Source: Spiribacter halobius (GTDB taxonomy: Bacteria; Pseudomonadota; Gammaproteobacteria; Nitrococcales; Nitrococcaceae). From it: 64,000 bases of DNA. This document shows positions 17,964 to 28,150 of the stretch, piece by piece. Position 1 is the first letter of the stretch; every line of letters begins with the position of its first letter. Location: contig NZ_CP086615.1 of NCBI RefSeq assembly GCF_020883455.1, positions 310,001 to 374,000 on the forward strand, read 5' to 3'. The notes beneath the pieces are model-generated. The model was not told the origin of the DNA. It did no database searches and worked only from the letters and a program-made list of their open reading frames with translations. Position numbers and translations under genes: made by a program.

Positions 17964-18565
17964 GCGTGCGCGCCCCATTCCCGTGCCAGGGCCTCGCGCA
18001 GGCGCTGCAGTGCCTGGCCGCGGTGGCTCAGCCGGTTCTTGGTGGCGGCGTCCAGCTCGGCAGCAGTGCGGTCGAGCTCCGGAACCAGGAAGTGCGGGTC
18101 GTAGCCGAAGCCGTGCCCGCCGCGGGGCTGCTCCAGTACCCGCCCCGGCCAGACGCCCTCGGCGATGAGTGGCGCCGGATCCGCGGCATGGCGCAGGTAG
18201 ACCGCCACGCAGCGAAACCGCGCGCTGCGCTCCGCTTCGGGCACGTCCAGCAGCTCGTCCTGCAGCCGGGCATTGTTGGCGGCGTCATCGGCGTCTTCCC
18301 CCGCCCAGCGCGCGGAGTGCACGCCGGGTGCCCCGCCGAGGCCGTCCACCTCGAGCCCGGAATCGTCGGCGATCGCCGGCAGTCCGGTGTGCTCGCAGGC
18401 GTTGCGCGCCTTGATGATCGCGTTCTCGACGAAGGTGGTCCCGGTCTCGGCGGCGGCGGGGACGTAATAGAAAGACTGCGGCAGCACCTCGACGCCAAGC
18501 CCTTCGAGCAGCGCCTGCAGCTCGCTGACCTTGCCCGGGTTGCCGGTGGCTAGGACGATGCGCAT
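17960..18565 (-). CDS. rdgB: XTP/dITP pyrophosphatase
   Basis: A 201-residue Ham1-family pyrophosphatase that removes inosine and xanthosine triphosphates from the nucleotide pool. It has the N-terminal LATGNPGKVSEL, ADDSGLEVDGLGGAPGVHSAR in two motifs, and the C-terminal GGHGFGYDPHF and LSHRGQAL. It is coupled to hemW by a 4-bp overlap. In many gammaproteobacteria this pair directly follows metW; here it is some 41 kb away from metW, next to rph. Confidence 0.96.
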   Translation of the reverse strand: MRIVLATGNPGKVSELQALLEGLGVEVLPQSFYYVPAAAETGTTFVENAIIKARNACEHTGLPAIADDSGLEVDGLGGAPGVHSARWAGEDADDAANNARLQDELLDVPEAERSARFRCVAVYLRHAADPAPLIAEGVWPGRVLEQPRGGHGFGYDPHFLVPELDRTAAELDAATKNRLSHRGQALQRLREALAREWGAHA

Positions 18566-18572
18566 TGGTGCG

Positions 18573-18764
18573 AGTTACAAGCTGTAAGTCGCAAGTTTCA
18601 AGTTGCAAGTGGCAAGTTGCAAGTCAATCATGAGCACCGCCGAGGCGGGTGGCGAGGCGCCGTCCTGCCTGGTCCTGGCGGGGCACTCCCCGCGCTCGCG
18701 GGATCATCCTGCTTGCCACTTGCCACTTGCCACTTGCCACTTGCCACTTGCCACTTGCAACTCA
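18573..18764. repeat. Micro-repeat stem-loop, TTGCAAGT class (copy 1)
   Basis: The left arm (18573-18626) is a run of CAAGTTG/CAAGTGG-like heptads. The right arm (18711-18764) is a near-perfect tandem of TTGCCAC repeated about six times, ending TTGCAACTCATCATT. The arms are complementary and enclose about 85 bp of GC-rich DNA. The unit fills the whole rdgB-rph gap and abuts the rph stop codon. A second copy lies at 29593-29700. Confidence 0.8.
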
Positions 18765-19481
18765 TCATTCCTCCAGCGCCACCCGCTGCGCCTCCAGCAG
18801 TCCGCTGATTCCCTTCTGCGCCAGGTCCAGCATCCCGTCCAGCTCGGCACGGCGGAAGGCGTGGCCTTCGGCGGTGCCCTGGACCTCGATGAAGTGGCTG
18901 GCGTCGTTCATGACCACGTTCATGTCCGTCTCCGCCTCGGCGTCCTCGGCGTAGTCCAGGTCGAGCACGGGCTCGCCCCGGTAGATGCCGACCGAGATGG
19001 CGGCGACCTGGCCGTGCAGGGGGTTGCGTCGGAGGCTGCCGTCGCGCAGCAGTCGGCCGACGGCGTCGGCCAGGGCGACGTAGCTGCCCGTGATGGCCGC
19101 AGTGCGGGTGCCGCCGTCGGCCTGGAGGACGTCGCAGTCCAGCACCACCTGGCGCTCGCCCAGCGCCTCCAGGTCGACTACGGCACGCAGGGCGCGACCG
19201 ATCAGGCGCTGGATCTCGATGGTGCGGCCCTGCTGGCGGCCACGGGCGGCCTCGCGGTCGTTGCGGCTGCCGGTGGCCCGCGGCAGCATGCCGTATTCGG
19301 CGGTGAGCCAGCCCCGGCGGTTGCCGCGCAGCCAGGGCGGCACCCGTTCCTCCACGGAGGCGGTGCAGAGGACCCGCGTATCGCCGAACTCCACCAGTAC
19401 GGAGCCCTCCGCATGCTTGGTGAAATGCCGCGTGAGGCGGACCTGACGCAGCTCGTCCGGCTGACGGCCGCTCGGGCGCAT
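18765..19481 (-). CDS. rph: Ribonuclease PH
   Basis: A 238-residue phosphorolytic 3' exoribonuclease that trims tRNA precursors. The N-terminus [12 protein letters not shown] is diagnostic. The core has [35 protein letters not shown] in pieces, the phosphate-binding [13 protein letters not shown], and the C-terminal [17 protein letters not shown]. Length is standard, so the enzyme should be intact, unlike the truncated E. coli K-12 allele. It is divergent from yicC. Confidence 0.97.
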   Translation of the reverse strand: MRPSGRQPDELRQVRLTRHFTKHAEGSVLVEFGDTRVLCTASVEERVPPWLRGNRRGWLTAEYGMLPRATGSRNDREAARGRQQGRTIEIQRLIGRALRAVVDLEALGERQVVLDCDVLQADGGTRTAAITGSYVALADAVGRLLRDGSLRRNPLHGQVAAISVGIYRGEPVLDLDYAEDAEAETDMNVVMNDASHFIEVQGTAEGHAFRRAELDGMLDLAQKGISGLLEAQRVALEE

Positions 19482-19614
19482 GGCGGGCTCCTGGATTGCG
19501 TTGCACACGGGGCGCGCAGGGTAGCACAGGCGGGGGCTGCCGGCCGTGGCCCGGCGCGGCGCGTGCGGGTACCATGCCCGCTCCGGCCATGCCGGCCGCC
19601 GGACCGGAGCCGCC

Positions 19615-21098
<1,484 letters not shown>

Positions 21099-21186
21099 CC
21101 GTCGCCACCACTGTCGCTTTCTCGGCAGGCCGCTTTCAGGGTAGAATCAGAGGGCTATCACACCGAACCCCTGCGGAGGCCCCTGC

Positions 21187-21510
21187 ATGGCGCGCGTTAC
21201 GGTCGAAGACTGCCTCGAAACCATCGACAACCGCTTTGAGCTCGTGCTCGCGGCGACCCGCCGTTCCCGCCAGATCGCCCGCGGCGCCCAGCCGTTCGTC
21301 GACTGGGAGAACGACAAGCCCACCGTCGTCGCCCTGCGCGAGATCGCCGATCGCCATGTGACCCGGGACATCCTGCGCGTGGAGGCCGAGGCTGCCGAGG
21401 CGCTGGAAGCGCTCGAGGAGAGCGGCGAGGGCGATGCCGACGCGGCCATCGAGTCGCCTACGGCATCGGCCTCTCCCGCTGGCGGGGACGAGGGCGAGCC
21501 CCGCGAGTGA
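21187..21510 (+). CDS. rpoZ: RNA polymerase omega subunit
   Basis: A 107-residue omega subunit that stabilises the beta-prime subunit and forms part of a ppGpp site. The conserved start [20 protein letters not shown] and the [11 protein letters not shown] and [11 protein letters not shown] motifs are split around the core. The last ~35 residues are acidic and Ala/Ser rich, a common lineage extension. The gap before it (21099-21186) contains a possible -10, TAGAAT, near 21141, so rpoZ-spoT may have their own promoter. Confidence 0.96.
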   Translation: MARVTVEDCLETIDNRFELVLAATRRSRQIARGAQPFVDWENDKPTVVALREIADRHVTRDILRVEAEAAEALEALEESGEGDADAAIESPTASASPAGGDEGEPRE

Positions 21511-21520
21511 TCGTCTGTCC

Positions 21521-23689
21521 ATGGCGAGCGGCGATGCGGTAGTCACCCGGGGGAGCACCGGCATCGAGCCCTCGTCGCGGGCGGCGGATCTCTGTTCCCT
21601 GCTCGAGGACTACCTGGACCCGCATCAGGTCCAGAAGGTCTATCAGGCCTACCAGTTCGGCGCCGCGGCCCATGAGGGGCAGCGGCGCCTGTCGGGCGAG
21701 CCCTACATTACGCACCCGCTGGCGGTGGCCAAGCTTCTCGCCGAGATGCGCATGGACACGGAGAGCCTGTGCGCGGCCATTCTGCACGACGTCATCGAGG
21801 ACACCCCCACCGCCAAGGCGGAGATCGCCGAGCGCTTCGGCGAGGAGGTAGCCCAGCTCGTCGACGGCGTCTCCAAGCTCACCCAGATCAACTTCCGCAG
21901 TAAGGCGGAGGCGCAGGCGGAGAACTTCCGCAAGATGGTGCTCGCGATGTCCCAGGACATCCGCGTCATCCTGATCAAGCTCGCCGACCGCCTGCACAAC
22001 ATGCGCACCATCTGGGTGATGCCGCCGAACAAGCGCTGGCGCATTGCCCGCGAGACGCTGGAGATCTACGCCCCCATCGCCCAGCGCCTCGGCATCAACA
22101 CCCTGCGCGTTGAGCTGGAGGATCTCGGCTTCGCCGCGCTCTATCCGATGCGCTACCGGGTGCTGAAGGAGAAGGTCCGGCGCCAGCGCGGCTCGCGCAA
22201 GGAGCTGCTCGGCAAGGTGCGCAGCGCGCTGGAGCAGCGCCTCGAGGAGGCCGGGATCCAGGCCCACGTCATCGGCCGCGAGAAGCACCTCTGGAGCATC
22301 TACCAGAAGATGCGCGCCAAGCACGCGAGCTTCCAGGACATCTTCGATGTCTATGGCTTCCGTGTGATCGTCGCGGACGTGGATACCTGCTACCGGGTGC
22401 TCGGCCAGCTGCACGGGCTCTACAAGCCGCTGCCCGGGCGCATCAAGGACTACATCGCCATCCCCAAGGCGAACGGCTACCAGAGCCTGCACACCACGCT
22501 GCTCGGCCCCCGCCGGATCCGGGTCGAGGTCCAGATCCGGACCGCCGAGATGGACAAGGTGGCCGAGGCCGGCATCGCCGCCCACTGGCTATACAAGGAT
22601 TCCGAGACCGCCAGCAGCGTCGCCCAGGCCCGGGCACGGGAGTGGGTGCGCGGGCTCATGGAGATGCAGAAGAGCGCCGGCAACTCGCTCGAGTTCATCG
22701 AGCACGTCAAGATCGACCTGCTGCCGGACGAGGTCTACGTGTTCACCCCGAGCGGCGACATCATGGAGCTGCCCAAGGGGGCCACGGTGGTGGACTTTGC
22801 CTATGCCGTGCACTCGGACATCGGCGACTCCTGCATCGCCGCCATGGTGGACCACCGCCTCGCGCCCCTGCGCACCCCCCTCGAGACCGGGCAGACCGTG
22901 GAGATCATCACCGCCCCGGTGGCGCGGCCCAATCCGGCCTGGCTGGATTTCGTGGTCACCGCCAAGGCCCGCGCCGCCATTCGCCACAGCCTCAAGCGCC
23001 TGCGCGGCGAGGAGGCCGTAGCCCTCGGCCGGCGGCTGGTGGCCCAGGCGCTGGAGGCCATGGCGCTGCGCCTGGAGGACGTGGGCGGCGAGCAGGTGGA
23101 GCGCGCGCTGGAGGCGCTCGGGGCGGAGAGTCTGGAGCAGGTGTTCGAACAGGTGGGGCTCGGCCAGCGCATGCCCTGGCTGGTGGCCCAGCGCCTCTCC
23201 GGGGCCACCGCGGTGAGCGCCGAGCAGCCGGGAGACGGCGGCCCGGGCCCGCTCACCATCCGCGGCTCCGAGGGCGCGGTGGTGACCTTCGCCCGCTGCT
23301 GCCGGCCGATCCCCGGCGACCCGATCGTCGGCTTCGCCAGCGCCGGGCGCGGCGTGGTGATCCACCATCAGGCCTGCCACAACATCCGCGAGTACCGGAA
23401 TCACCCCGAGAAATGGCTGGACGTGCAGTGGGATGCCGCCGCCGCCGGCGAGTACCCGGCGGCGATCGCCGTGGACGTGGTCAACCGTCGCGGGGTGCTG
23501 GCTGACGTCGCGGCCGCGGTGTCGGACCTGGACTCGAACATCGAGGCGGTGGAGATCGAGGAGAAGGAAGGGATGATCGCCACCATCCGGATCACCCTCA
23601 GCGTCCGCAACCGCGCCCACCTCGCCCGCATCATGCGCCGCCTGCGCGGGCTCTCGGCGGTGCTCCGGATCAACCGCCGGCGCGGCTGA
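21521..23689 (+). CDS. spoT: Bifunctional (p)ppGpp synthetase/hydrolase
   Basis: A 722-residue long RelA/SpoT homolog. The hydrolase domain is intact, with His89-Asp90 in AAILHDVIEDT and KLADRLHNMRT. The synthetase domain is also intact (FRVIVADVDTCYRVLG, then YIAIPKANGYQSLHTTL and VEVQIRTAEMD), so both activities are expected. TGS (VYVFTPSGDIMELPKGATVVDFAY in parts), a conserved CCRPIPGD zinc-finger segment and a C-terminal ACT domain follow. It lies 10 bp behind rpoZ. It sets the stringent response in the cytoplasm. Confidence 0.96.
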   Translation: MASGDAVVTRGSTGIEPSSRAADLCSLLEDYLDPHQVQKVYQAYQFGAAAHEGQRRLSGEPYITHPLAVAKLLAEMRMDTESLCAAILHDVIEDTPTAKAEIAERFGEEVAQLVDGVSKLTQINFRSKAEAQAENFRKMVLAMSQDIRVILIKLADRLHNMRTIWVMPPNKRWRIARETLEIYAPIAQRLGINTLRVELEDLGFAALYPMRYRVLKEKVRRQRGSRKELLGKVRSALEQRLEEAGIQAHVIGREKHLWSIYQKMRAKHASFQDIFDVYGFRVIVADVDTCYRVLGQLHGLYKPLPGRIKDYIAIPKANGYQSLHTTLLGPRRIRVEVQIRTAEMDKVAEAGIAAHWLYKDSETASSVAQARAREWVRGLMEMQKSAGNSLEFIEHVKIDLLPDEVYVFTPSGDIMELPKGATVVDFAYAVHSDIGDSCIAAMVDHRLAPLRTPLETGQTVEIITAPVARPNPAWLDFVVTAKARAAIRHSLKRLRGEEAVALGRRLVAQALEAMALRLEDVGGEQVERALEALGAESLEQVFEQVGLGQRMPWLVAQRLSGATAVSAEQPGDGGPGPLTIRGSEGAVVTFARCCRPIPGDPIVGFASAGRGVVIHHQACHNIREYRNHPEKWLDVQWDAAAAGEYPAAIAVDVVNRRGVLADVAAAVSDLDSNIEAVEIEEKEGMIATIRITLSVRNRAHLARIMRRLRGLSAVLRINRRRG

Positions 23690-23710
23690 CGCCGGCGCTG
23701 GCCGCGCCGG

Positions 23711-23849
23711 AGTTCAAAGTTCAAAGTTCAAGGTCCAAAGTATGAGAGGGCTACTGCCGAGGGCGGAACGCGCTAGCCAAAGCTCGGCCGCGAAGAGTGC
23801 CCCCGCCGGTGATGGGGGTGGCTTTGAACTTTGAACCTTGAACTTGTAA
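23711..23849. repeat. Micro-repeat stem-loop, GTTCAAA class (copy 2)
   Basis: The left arm (23711-23740) reads AGTTCAAAGTTCAAAG then TTCAAGGTCCAAAG; the right arm (23821-23849) reads CTTTGAACTTTGAACC then TTGAACTTG. The enclosed ~80 bp are unrelated to those in the other copies. It fills the gap between spoT and ridA, ending 16 bp before the ridA start. Confidence 0.8.
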
Positions 23850-23865
23850 CTCGGAGCAACGCGAC

Positions 23866-24255
23866 GTGCGCACGACCATTCAGACCGACCAGGCCCCCGC
23901 AGCCATCGGACCCTACTCGCAGGGCGTTCGGGTGGGCGATCTGGTGTTCCTGTCGGGGCAGATCCCGCTCGACCCGATCACCATGAGCCTGGCGGGGGAG
24001 GACGTCGACACCCAGACCCGGCGGGTGTTCGACAACCTCGAGGCCGTCTGTCAGGCGGCGGGCGGGGGGCTGGACGATATCGTCAAGCTCAGCATCTTCC
24101 TCACCGACCTCGGCCACTTCGCCACGGTCAACGGGATCATGGCCGAGTACTTCGCCGAGCCCTATCCGGCGCGGGCGGCGATTGGCGTCGCGGCCCTGCC
24201 GAAGGGGGCCATGGTCGAGGTGGAGGCCATCATGAGCCTCGCCGGTCGCGACTGA
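23866..24255 (+). CDS. ridA: RidA family 2-iminopropanoate deaminase
   Basis: A 129-residue trimeric RidA protein that hydrolyses reactive enamines/imines released by PLP enzymes, protecting for example branched-chain amino acid synthesis. Signature motifs are [20 protein letters not shown] in two parts, and the carboxylate-binding Arg in [16 protein letters not shown]. It starts with GTG at 23866 with CGGAGCAAC upstream. The spoT-ridA-recG order is common in the group. Confidence 0.95.
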   Translation: MRTTIQTDQAPAAIGPYSQGVRVGDLVFLSGQIPLDPITMSLAGEDVDTQTRRVFDNLEAVCQAAGGGLDDIVKLSIFLTDLGHFATVNGIMAEYFAEPYPARAAIGVAALPKGAMVEVEAIMSLAGRD

Positions 24256-24268
24256 AGGCGCAGTGACC

Positions 24269-26344
24269 ATGGCGGTGGCCAGGGACGGCACGCCCCTCGA
24301 GCGGCTCCCCGGCATCGGGCCCCGGCTCGGCGAACGGCTCGGCCGACTGGGGATCACCCGGGTCGAGGACCTGCCGTTCCATCTCCCCCTGCGCTATGAG
24401 GACCGCTCCCGCTGCGTGCGCCTCGGTGAGCTGCGTCCGGGCGAGAGCGTGCTCGCGGAGGGCGAGATCACCGCGGCCGAGGTCGTGGCCGGCCGGCGGC
24501 GTCGGCTGGTGTGCCGACTTGCCGACGGCAGCGGGTCGCTGGAGCTGGTGTTCTTCCACTTCTTCGGCGCCCACCGCCAGCGGCTGACCCGGGGCGCCCG
24601 GGTACGGGTGTTCGGCGAGGTCCGTCCCGGTCCGGTGATGCTGCAGATGGTGCACCCCGAGTGGGAGGTCGTGGCGGCGGACGCGCCGCCGCCGGCTGGC
24701 GGCCTCACGCCCTGCTATCCGGCCACCGAGGGCGTTACCCAGCAGCAGCTGCGGCGGGCCGTGACAGGCGCCCTGGAGAGCGCGGAGGCGGTCCGGGACT
24801 GGCTGCCTTCGGCCCTCGTCCAGCGCCAGCAGCTACCGGACCTCGCCACCGCGCTGGCCACCGTGCACGCGCCGCCGATCGAGGCGGACACGCGGGCGCT
24901 GCTCGAGGGCCGTCACCCGGCGGTCCGCCGGCTCGCCTTCGAGGAGCTGCTCGCCCACCGCCTCAGCCTGCTGCGCCTGCGCCGGGCCCACCAGGCCGCC
25001 CGCCCGGCGCCGGTGCTGGCCGGCGGTGAGGACCGCCACGCCGCACTGCTCCAGCGGCTGGGCTTCGCGCTCACCGACGCCCAGTCCCGGGTCCGGCGCG
25101 AGATCGCCGCCGACCTGGCGAGCGAGCAGCCGACGCTGCGCCTGGTACAGGGAGATGTCGGCTCCGGCAAGACCGTGGTCGCGGCGCTGGCTGCCCTCAC
25201 CGCCGTCGCGAGCGGGCACCAGGCCGCGGTGATGGCGCCGACGGAGCTGCTCGCCGAACAGCACTTCCGCAACTTCCGCGACTGGCTGGAGCCGCTTGGG
25301 GTGCGCGTGGCCTGGGTGAGCGGGCGACTGTCCGCGGCGCGCCGGCGCGAGACCCTGGCCGCGCTGGCCGAGGGTGAGGCCCAGGTGGTGATCGGCACCC
25401 ACGCCCTGTTCCAGGAGGGCGTTCGCTTTGCCCGGCTGGGGCTGGTGGTGGTGGACGAGCAGCACCGCTTCGGCGTGCACCAGCGCCTCGCCCTGCGGGA
25501 CAAGGGCGATGACGGCCGCACCCAGCCCCACCAGCTGGTGATGACCGCAACCCCCATTCCGCGCACCCTGGCGATGACGGCCTATGCGGATCTGGACGTG
25601 TCCGTCATCGACGAGCTGCCGCCGGGCCGCCAGCCGGTGACCACGGTGGCAATCCCGGACAGCCGGCGGGCGGAGGTGGTGGAGCGCGTGCGCGCCGCCT
25701 GCGCCGAGGGGCGGCAGGCGTACTGGGTGTGCACGCTGGTGGAAAGCTCCGAGCTGCTGGAAGCCGAGGCTGCGGAGGCGACCGCGGAGCGTCTGCGCGA
25801 GAGCCTGCCGGAGCTGCGGGTGGGCCTGGTGCACGGCCGTGTGAAGGCCTCGGACAAGGAGGCGGTGATGGCCGCCTTCGAGGCTGGCGAGCTGGATCTG
25901 CTGGTGGCGACGACGGTTATCGAGGTGGGTGTGAACGTGCCCAATGCCTCGCTGATGATCATCGAGAACCCCGAGCGCCTCGGCCTCGCCCAGTTGCACC
26001 AGCTGCGCGGTCGCGTCGGCCGTGGCGATGCGCAGAGCAGCTGCGTGCTGCTCTACCACGGCCCGCTCACCGAGACGGCCCGGGCGCGCCTCGGCGTGCT
26101 CCGGGAGAGCAACGACGGCTTCCGCATCGCCCGCCGCGACCTCGAGCTCCGCGGCCCTGGCGAGCTGCTCGGCACCCGCCAGACCGGCGCCCTGGAGTAC
26201 CGCATCGCCGACCTCCACCGCGATGCGGACCTGATCGACGCCGTCCAGGCGGAGGCCGACGCCCTCCTGGACGACTACCCCGAGGCCGCCGCCGCCCTCA
26301 TCCGCCGCTGGGTCGGCGAAGGTGAGCGCTACGCGCAGGTGTAG
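24269..26344 (+). CDS. recG: ATP-dependent DNA helicase RecG
   Basis: A 691-residue superfamily 2 helicase that remodels stalled forks and recombination intermediates. The N-terminal wedge domain (OB fold, EDLPFHLPLRYEDRS) precedes the helicase core with Walker A GDVGSGKT, DEQH box (VVVDEQHRFGV), MTATPIPRTLAM and motif VI QLRGRVGRG. The C-terminal RDLELRGPGELLGTRQTG is diagnostic. A GTG two codons upstream (24263) is an equally possible start; AAGG lies between 4 and 10 nt away. It is the last gene of this run, followed by repeat copy C. Confidence 0.96.
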   Translation: MAVARDGTPLERLPGIGPRLGERLGRLGITRVEDLPFHLPLRYEDRSRCVRLGELRPGESVLAEGEITAAEVVAGRRRRLVCRLADGSGSLELVFFHFFGAHRQRLTRGARVRVFGEVRPGPVMLQMVHPEWEVVAADAPPPAGGLTPCYPATEGVTQQQLRRAVTGALESAEAVRDWLPSALVQRQQLPDLATALATVHAPPIEADTRALLEGRHPAVRRLAFEELLAHRLSLLRLRRAHQAARPAPVLAGGEDRHAALLQRLGFALTDAQSRVRREIAADLASEQPTLRLVQGDVGSGKTVVAALAALTAVASGHQAAVMAPTELLAEQHFRNFRDWLEPLGVRVAWVSGRLSAARRRETLAALAEGEAQVVIGTHALFQEGVRFARLGLVVVDEQHRFGVHQRLALRDKGDDGRTQPHQLVMTATPIPRTLAMTAYADLDVSVIDELPPGRQPVTTVAIPDSRRAEVVERVRAACAEGRQAYWVCTLVESSELLEAEAAEATAERLRESLPELRVGLVHGRVKASDKEAVMAAFEAGELDLLVATTVIEVGVNVPNASLMIIENPERLGLAQLHQLRGRVGRGDAQSSCVLLYHGPLTETARARLGVLRESNDGFRIARRDLELRGPGELLGTRQTGALEYRIADLHRDADLIDAVQAEADALLDDYPEAAAALIRRWVGEGERYAQV

Positions 26345-26422
26345 GTTTCCGGCTCCGCGTGCTGAGCGCGCGCGGCCCATGCTCCGCGACGTCGCGGCGT
26401 ATCCACCCGTGGTGCCCGGGCC

Positions 26423-26528
26423 TGGAGTCGTGTGCCTCCCGACGGGACACGGCATGAATACATCCGTGTAGCCTCCACTGCGGCATCCCTGCCGCAGAGG
26501 GCCCCGTCGGGAGGCACACGACTCCAGA
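26423..26528 (+). repeat. Palindromic core/arm repeat, copy C
   Basis: Arms 26423-26447 and 26504-26528 are perfectly complementary over 25 bp. The core (ACACGGCATGAATACATCC onward, inner hairpin CTGCGGC...GCCGCAG) matches copy A, but the arms do not. It lies 78 bp after recG and directly flanks the 3' side of the IS110-family element. Confidence 0.85.
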
Positions 26529-26587
26529 CCTTCCGGCGTTTGGGGCAGCCGCCGCGTTCTGGGTCCCGTAGATACTCCCTTGCCGGG

Positions 26588-27580
26588 TCAAGCCTTCTGC
26601 ATGTGGTTTCTGCTGAACAGCTGGCTGCTATCGAAGGGCTGCTGTGTTTTGAAGCAGGCCCAGATGCCGGTGAGGTACTTGCGCATGACCGCGCAGATGG
26701 CCTGGATGCGCTTTTTGCCGCGGGCGATGAGCGCCTCGTAGAAGGCCTTGGCGTAGGGATCATTTTGGATGGCGACCATGGCCGGCATGAACAGCGCCGC
26801 GCGCAGGTAGGCATTGCCGGCCTTGCTGAGCCGTCCGGGTCTGGCGACGCTGGTACCGGATTGGTTGAGGCGCACGTCGAGCCCGGCGTGGCGGGCGACC
26901 TGCTTGGCCTTGAGCTGCTCGGGCAGCGTGCAGAGCTCGGCGATGAGCGTGATGGCGCTGACCTCGCCGACGCCGACGGCGGCGGTGAGGGCGCGGAACT
27001 GCGCCTGGAGGGTGGCATCGGCGTTGATCAGCTCGAGTGCCGCGGCGCGCAGGCGCTCGATGCGCCGATCGAGCGCGGCGATGCCCTCGCGCTCGTCGTC
27101 GATGACCAGCGCCGGCGTGGCCTGCTTGGCGCCGAGGGCGTGGAGGCGGTTCTTCGCCTGGGTGCGCTCGCCGACGAGGCGGTTGACCTGGCGGCCGAGC
27201 TCGCGCAGGGCAAGGGCGCTCTCGCGCGGGGGCTGCCACAGGGGCGGGTGCATGCACTCGGCGTAGTCGGCGAGCAGCGCGGCGTCGATGGGATCGGTCT
27301 TCGAGCCGGTGAGCTTGAGCTCGGCGAAGTGCTTGAACGCGCGCGGGTTGATCACGCACACGGGCAGCCCCGCCTGGTGCAGCGCGAGGGCGAGATCGAG
27401 GAAGTACACGCCGGTGGCCTCGAGCACGATGCGCTCGGGGGCGAGGCGCTGGAGGTGGGCGATGGCGTGGCGATGGCCCTGCGGGGTCTGCTCGAAGCGC
27501 TTCGAGGGGCTGTGGCGCCCGGCCTTGCGCGTGACCAGCTCGAAGCTTGCAGCGGCGATATCGACCCCGACGTTGCACAT
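26588..27580 (-). CDS. IS110 family transposase (DEDD recombinase)
   Basis: A 330-residue, apparently intact recombinase. The N-terminal RuvC-like DEDD domain has Asp7 (NVGVDIAAASFE), Glu54 (IVLEATGVYF) and Asp96/Asp99 (GSKTDPIDAALLADYA). The C-terminal Tnp_20 domain has the conserved Ser in RPGRLSKAGNAYLR. The middle is a coiled coil. The ATG at 27580 follows GGAGG. No frameshift or stop interrupts it, so the element may still be active. Codon use is GC-rich like the host, so transfer is not recent on that criterion. Confidence 0.95.
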   Translation of the reverse strand: MCNVGVDIAAASFELVTRKAGRHSPSKRFEQTPQGHRHAIAHLQRLAPERIVLEATGVYFLDLALALHQAGLPVCVINPRAFKHFAELKLTGSKTDPIDAALLADYAECMHPPLWQPPRESALALRELGRQVNRLVGERTQAKNRLHALGAKQATPALVIDDEREGIAALDRRIERLRAAALELINADATLQAQFRALTAAVGVGEVSAITLIAELCTLPEQLKAKQVARHAGLDVRLNQSGTSVARPGRLSKAGNAYLRAALFMPAMVAIQNDPYAKAFYEALIARGKKRIQAICAVMRKYLTGIWACFKTQQPFDSSQLFSRNHMQKA

Positions 27581-27823
27581 CCTCTTGGCCTCCTGAACGT
27601 GACTGAGAGAGACTGGCTACCAGGCTCCCCGACCTCGCAGTTGTTGCCGCTTCGACCTTGTGATGCGAAGTCCAGCACGGCTGGCTTCCGGATACTCCTC
27701 GAAGTGGGCAATGAGGCGGGGAGCCGCTCTACGGACGAGGTCAGTCGGCGACTGCCTCCAGGTCGGCGCGGCTTCCCCGGTAACCGGTTCGTGAAGCCCG
27801 AAAAGCTTCAAGCGCAGCATACA
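27581..27823 (-). ncRNA. Candidate bridge RNA region of the IS110 element
   Basis: The 243-bp segment upstream of the recombinase, on the same strand, has no plausible gene but several clean stems. These are CCAGC/GCTGG at 27672-27684, CAGTC/GACTG at 27742-27754, and a nested GCTTC/GAAGC with CCGGT/ACCGG at 27771-27797. IS110-group elements transcribe a structured bridge RNA from this position, with loops that base-pair to target and donor DNA. I cannot assign the loops without the exact element ends. Confidence 0.4.
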
Positions 27824-27921
27824 AGGTCGGCAAGCGCGCAGCGCTCGCCGACAGCCGCGCTCAGCGCGGCTCGGGGATTCGCCTGCCGGCGTGTCGGCGA
27901 GCGCTGTGCGCTTGCCGACCT
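27824..27921. repeat. Palindromic repeat F at the 5' side of the IS element
   Basis: Arms 27824-27853 and 27892-27921 match at 29 of 30 positions. The arm reads AGGTCGGCAAGCGCGCAG then CGCTCGCCGACA. The inner part has its own GCCGCGCTCAGCGCGGC hairpin. The core differs from copies A-E. It forms the border between the IS110 5' region and about 230 bp of unassigned DNA before ubiC. Confidence 0.8.
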
Positions 27922-28150
27922 ACAGCTGGCTGGACACGGCCGCTCCGCTCTGCCCGGCACCACCACAATCGGCAGGCGGCGGCGTGGCGGAAATCTGTCT
28001 GCCTCGCGCCGGTGCGGCCGAGGCATCGCTCGTTATCCATTGGATTCCCAGCGCCGGGATTGCCACGGATGGATCTCTGGTAGCGGCCCGGGCGGCACCA
28101 AAACCGTCGGCGCAATGGCACAATGCGCGCGTCGTCACGATGCGAGGTGC

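Larger units (their letters stand above)
26529..27823 (-). mobile_element. IS110-family insertion element (ends approximate)
   Basis: A single DEDD recombinase gene with 59 bp or less on its 3' side and about 243 bp of non-coding DNA on its 5' side. This lopsided layout matches the IS110 group, in which the long end upstream of the recombinase encodes a bridge RNA. No terminal inverted repeats or target duplication were seen, as expected for IS110. The given ends are simply the borders of palindromes C and F, not mapped junctions. Confidence 0.6.

Noticed and set aside
18570-18764. CRISPR array
   Set aside because: Units are 7 bp with no spacers and the two arms are inverted, so this is not a CRISPR.
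18603-18810. Short plus-strand frames that translate the TTGCCAC heptads into LPLATCH-like peptides
   Set aside because: Periodic non-coding repeat; heptad periodicity simply yields repeated residues in all frames.
26432-28150. Plus-strand open frame running through palindrome C and the IS110 element into ubiC
   Set aside because: Only the last 187 codons match UbiC; the rest is antisense to the transposase and repeats.
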